Shown piece after piece: positions 63,160 to 64,000 of a stretch of DNA of 64,000 bases (positions are counted from its first letter, which is position 1; every line of letters starts with the position of its first letter). This stretch comes from Methanolobus tindarius DSM 2278 (GTDB lineage: Archaea; Halobacteriota; Methanosarcinia; Methanosarcinales; Methanosarcinaceae), in NCBI RefSeq assembly GCF_000504205.1, contig NZ_AZAJ01000001.1:1-64000 (forward strand), read 5' to 3'. Both the position numbers and the translations under genes were made by a program. Below the pieces are notes generated by a model that made no database searches, was not told the origin of the DNA, and saw only the letters and a program-made list of their open reading frames with translations.

Positions 63160-64000
63160 ATGAAGTGCAAGATATGTGAAATGGCTTGTGATATCAACGA
63201 GCACAGTACCGGCAGATGCAAAACCTACCAGCTTGATGGTGACAAAATAATTCAGGATCCAGAACTTGGGTATCTGGGAGCGTTTCCTGTTTCAATAGAG
63301 ACTATACCCATGCTCCACTATTATCCTGCAGGAAAATTCCTCCAGGTATTCAGCACAGGTTGTAACTTCAAATGTCCGGGATGCATTGCAAGACTTTTGG
63401 CTTCAAGAAGGTCGCTTGGATGGCCAACACTGAACCCTGACCAGGTTATTGAAACTGCACTGAAACTTGGGTGCATTGGAATAGTTTCCACACTTAACGA
63501 ACCGGCTGCGAATTTCTATATGTTCCACGAACTGGCACTTAAAGCAAAAGAAAAAGGTCTCCTCGTTGGTTGTTCTTCTAATTGCTACTTTACGGAAGAA
63601 ACTATTGAGGAGCTTTCAGGTTTTGTCAATTTCATGAATGTAGGCATAAAGGGACATTCTGATGACTCTTACAGGAATTGTGGAGTCCTGTCCTCAAAAC
63701 CAGTATTTCGTAATATCGAAAAACTACACAGGATGGGCGTACACGTTGAAGTCTCAGCAGTCTACATGAAAGGAAAGGAAGAAGACGTTATTCAGGTTGC
63801 CAGAACCCTTGCAAACATATCAACCTCAATTCCTCTGCAACTCATGAGATTCATCCCATTCGGCGATGCACCAATAGCACTTGAACCGTCCATAGGCGCA
63901 TCTGAAAGACTGTGCAACAGCCTGCATGATCACCTTCAGCATGTTTACCTCTTTAATTCCCCGGGCACAGGACTAATGGATACATTCTGTCCTGAATGTG
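63160..64000 (+). CDS. Radical SAM enzyme (COG1180/PflA-like), cut by the window edge
   Basis: The first 280 residues of a radical SAM protein. A Cys-containing N-terminal motif (MKCKICEMACDINEHSTGRC) resembles that of AmmeMemoRadiSam/PflA-like enzymes, and the cluster-binding C-x3-C-x2-C is in FSTGCNFKCPGCIA (about 67-76). The barrel continues with VSTLNEPAANFYMFHEL, NVGIKGHSDDSYRNCG, and the last visible residues contain more cysteines. A strong AAAGGAGG ribosome-binding site precedes the ATG, 19 nt after the methyltransferase stop. The substrate is unknown; the operon context suggests modification of a metal ligand. Confidence 0.85.
   Translation, partial: MKCKICEMACDINEHSTGRCKTYQLDGDKIIQDPELGYLGAFPVSIETIPMLHYYPAGKFLQVFSTGCNFKCPGCIARLLASRRSLGWPTLNPDQVIETALKLGCIGIVSTLNEPAANFYMFHELALKAKEKGLLVGCSSNCYFTEETIEELSGFVNFMNVGIKGHSDDSYRNCGVLSSKPVFRNIEKLHRMGVHVEVSAVYMKGKEEDVIQVARTLANISTSIPLQLMRFIPFGDAPIALEPSIGASERLCNSLHDHLQHVYLFNSPGTGLMDTFCPEC

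Overview
The window comes from a methylotrophic/aceticlastic-type methanogen, most likely family Methanosarcinaceae (a Methanolobus, Methanococcoides or Methanomethylovorans relative; the genus is inference). The support is mch (methenyl-H4MPT cyclohydrolase), a MptE-type pterin pyrophosphokinase, a cobamide tail-assembly cluster with the archaeal-type CobY and CobZ, an MsvR-type V4R regulator with a matching operator, archaeal Taw2 and Trm1, an LSm protein, TATA-box promoters that often lie about 25 nt upstream of the start codon, and an intron-containing tRNA-Arg.

Layout. 1-3813 (-) is a very long RHS/YD-repeat protein frame that runs off the left edge; its 5' end is cut by an ISL3-type insertion sequence (3799-5072). 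5073-10978 is an accessory island ending at tRNA-Glu(UUC). It holds five tightly packed small genes, including membrane proteins and a FtsK/HerA-like ATPase (provirus or plasmid-like), a ribbon-helix-helix protein, a DUF6338-like membrane protein with a small upstream gene, a trypsin-like protease, a small four-cysteine protein and a tyrosine recombinase. 11121-21775 is housekeeping: LSm plus a winged-helix regulator, DUF3467, a DUF5814-type helicase, a RAD55/KaiC-like protein without a P-loop, an MTA/MTI phosphorylase, DUF373, mptE and ileS. 21907-26299 is a second RHS locus, built like a toxin/immunity cassette array: a signal-peptide-bearing RHS N-terminus joined to a short tip, an immunity-like gene, an orphan RHS core with toxin tip, a second immunity-like gene, and a frameshifted core remnant.

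27790-34001 is the cobamide cluster cobY-cobS-cobZ-cbiB-cobD plus a second CobD paralogue that has lost the PLP lysine but keeps the Cys-rich C-terminal domain. 34148-42243 carries an AIM24-like protein, a phosphoesterase, a lipoprotein with a degenerate cupredoxin fold, trm1, regulators, msvR, taw2, DUF2124 and mch. 42533-51152 carries a membrane-anchored unknown, a hybrid histidine kinase and a set of HEAT-repeat and membrane proteins, one gene broken by a dinucleotide frameshift. 51532-59093 carries a DHPS-like protein, ftsZ, a site-2 protease, a K+ channel/TrkA pair and a TauE-like permease. After tRNA-Arg(UCG), 60233-64000 is an operon of two paralogous metal-chelate-binding lipoproteins, a methyltransferase and a radical SAM enzyme, behind a symmetric operator-like region.

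The most interesting points are the pseudo-decarboxylase CobD paralogue, the RHS orphan-tip array in an archaeon, the provirus-like island, the metal-uptake/radical-SAM operon with its nested inverted repeats, and the recombination-prone HEAT gene.
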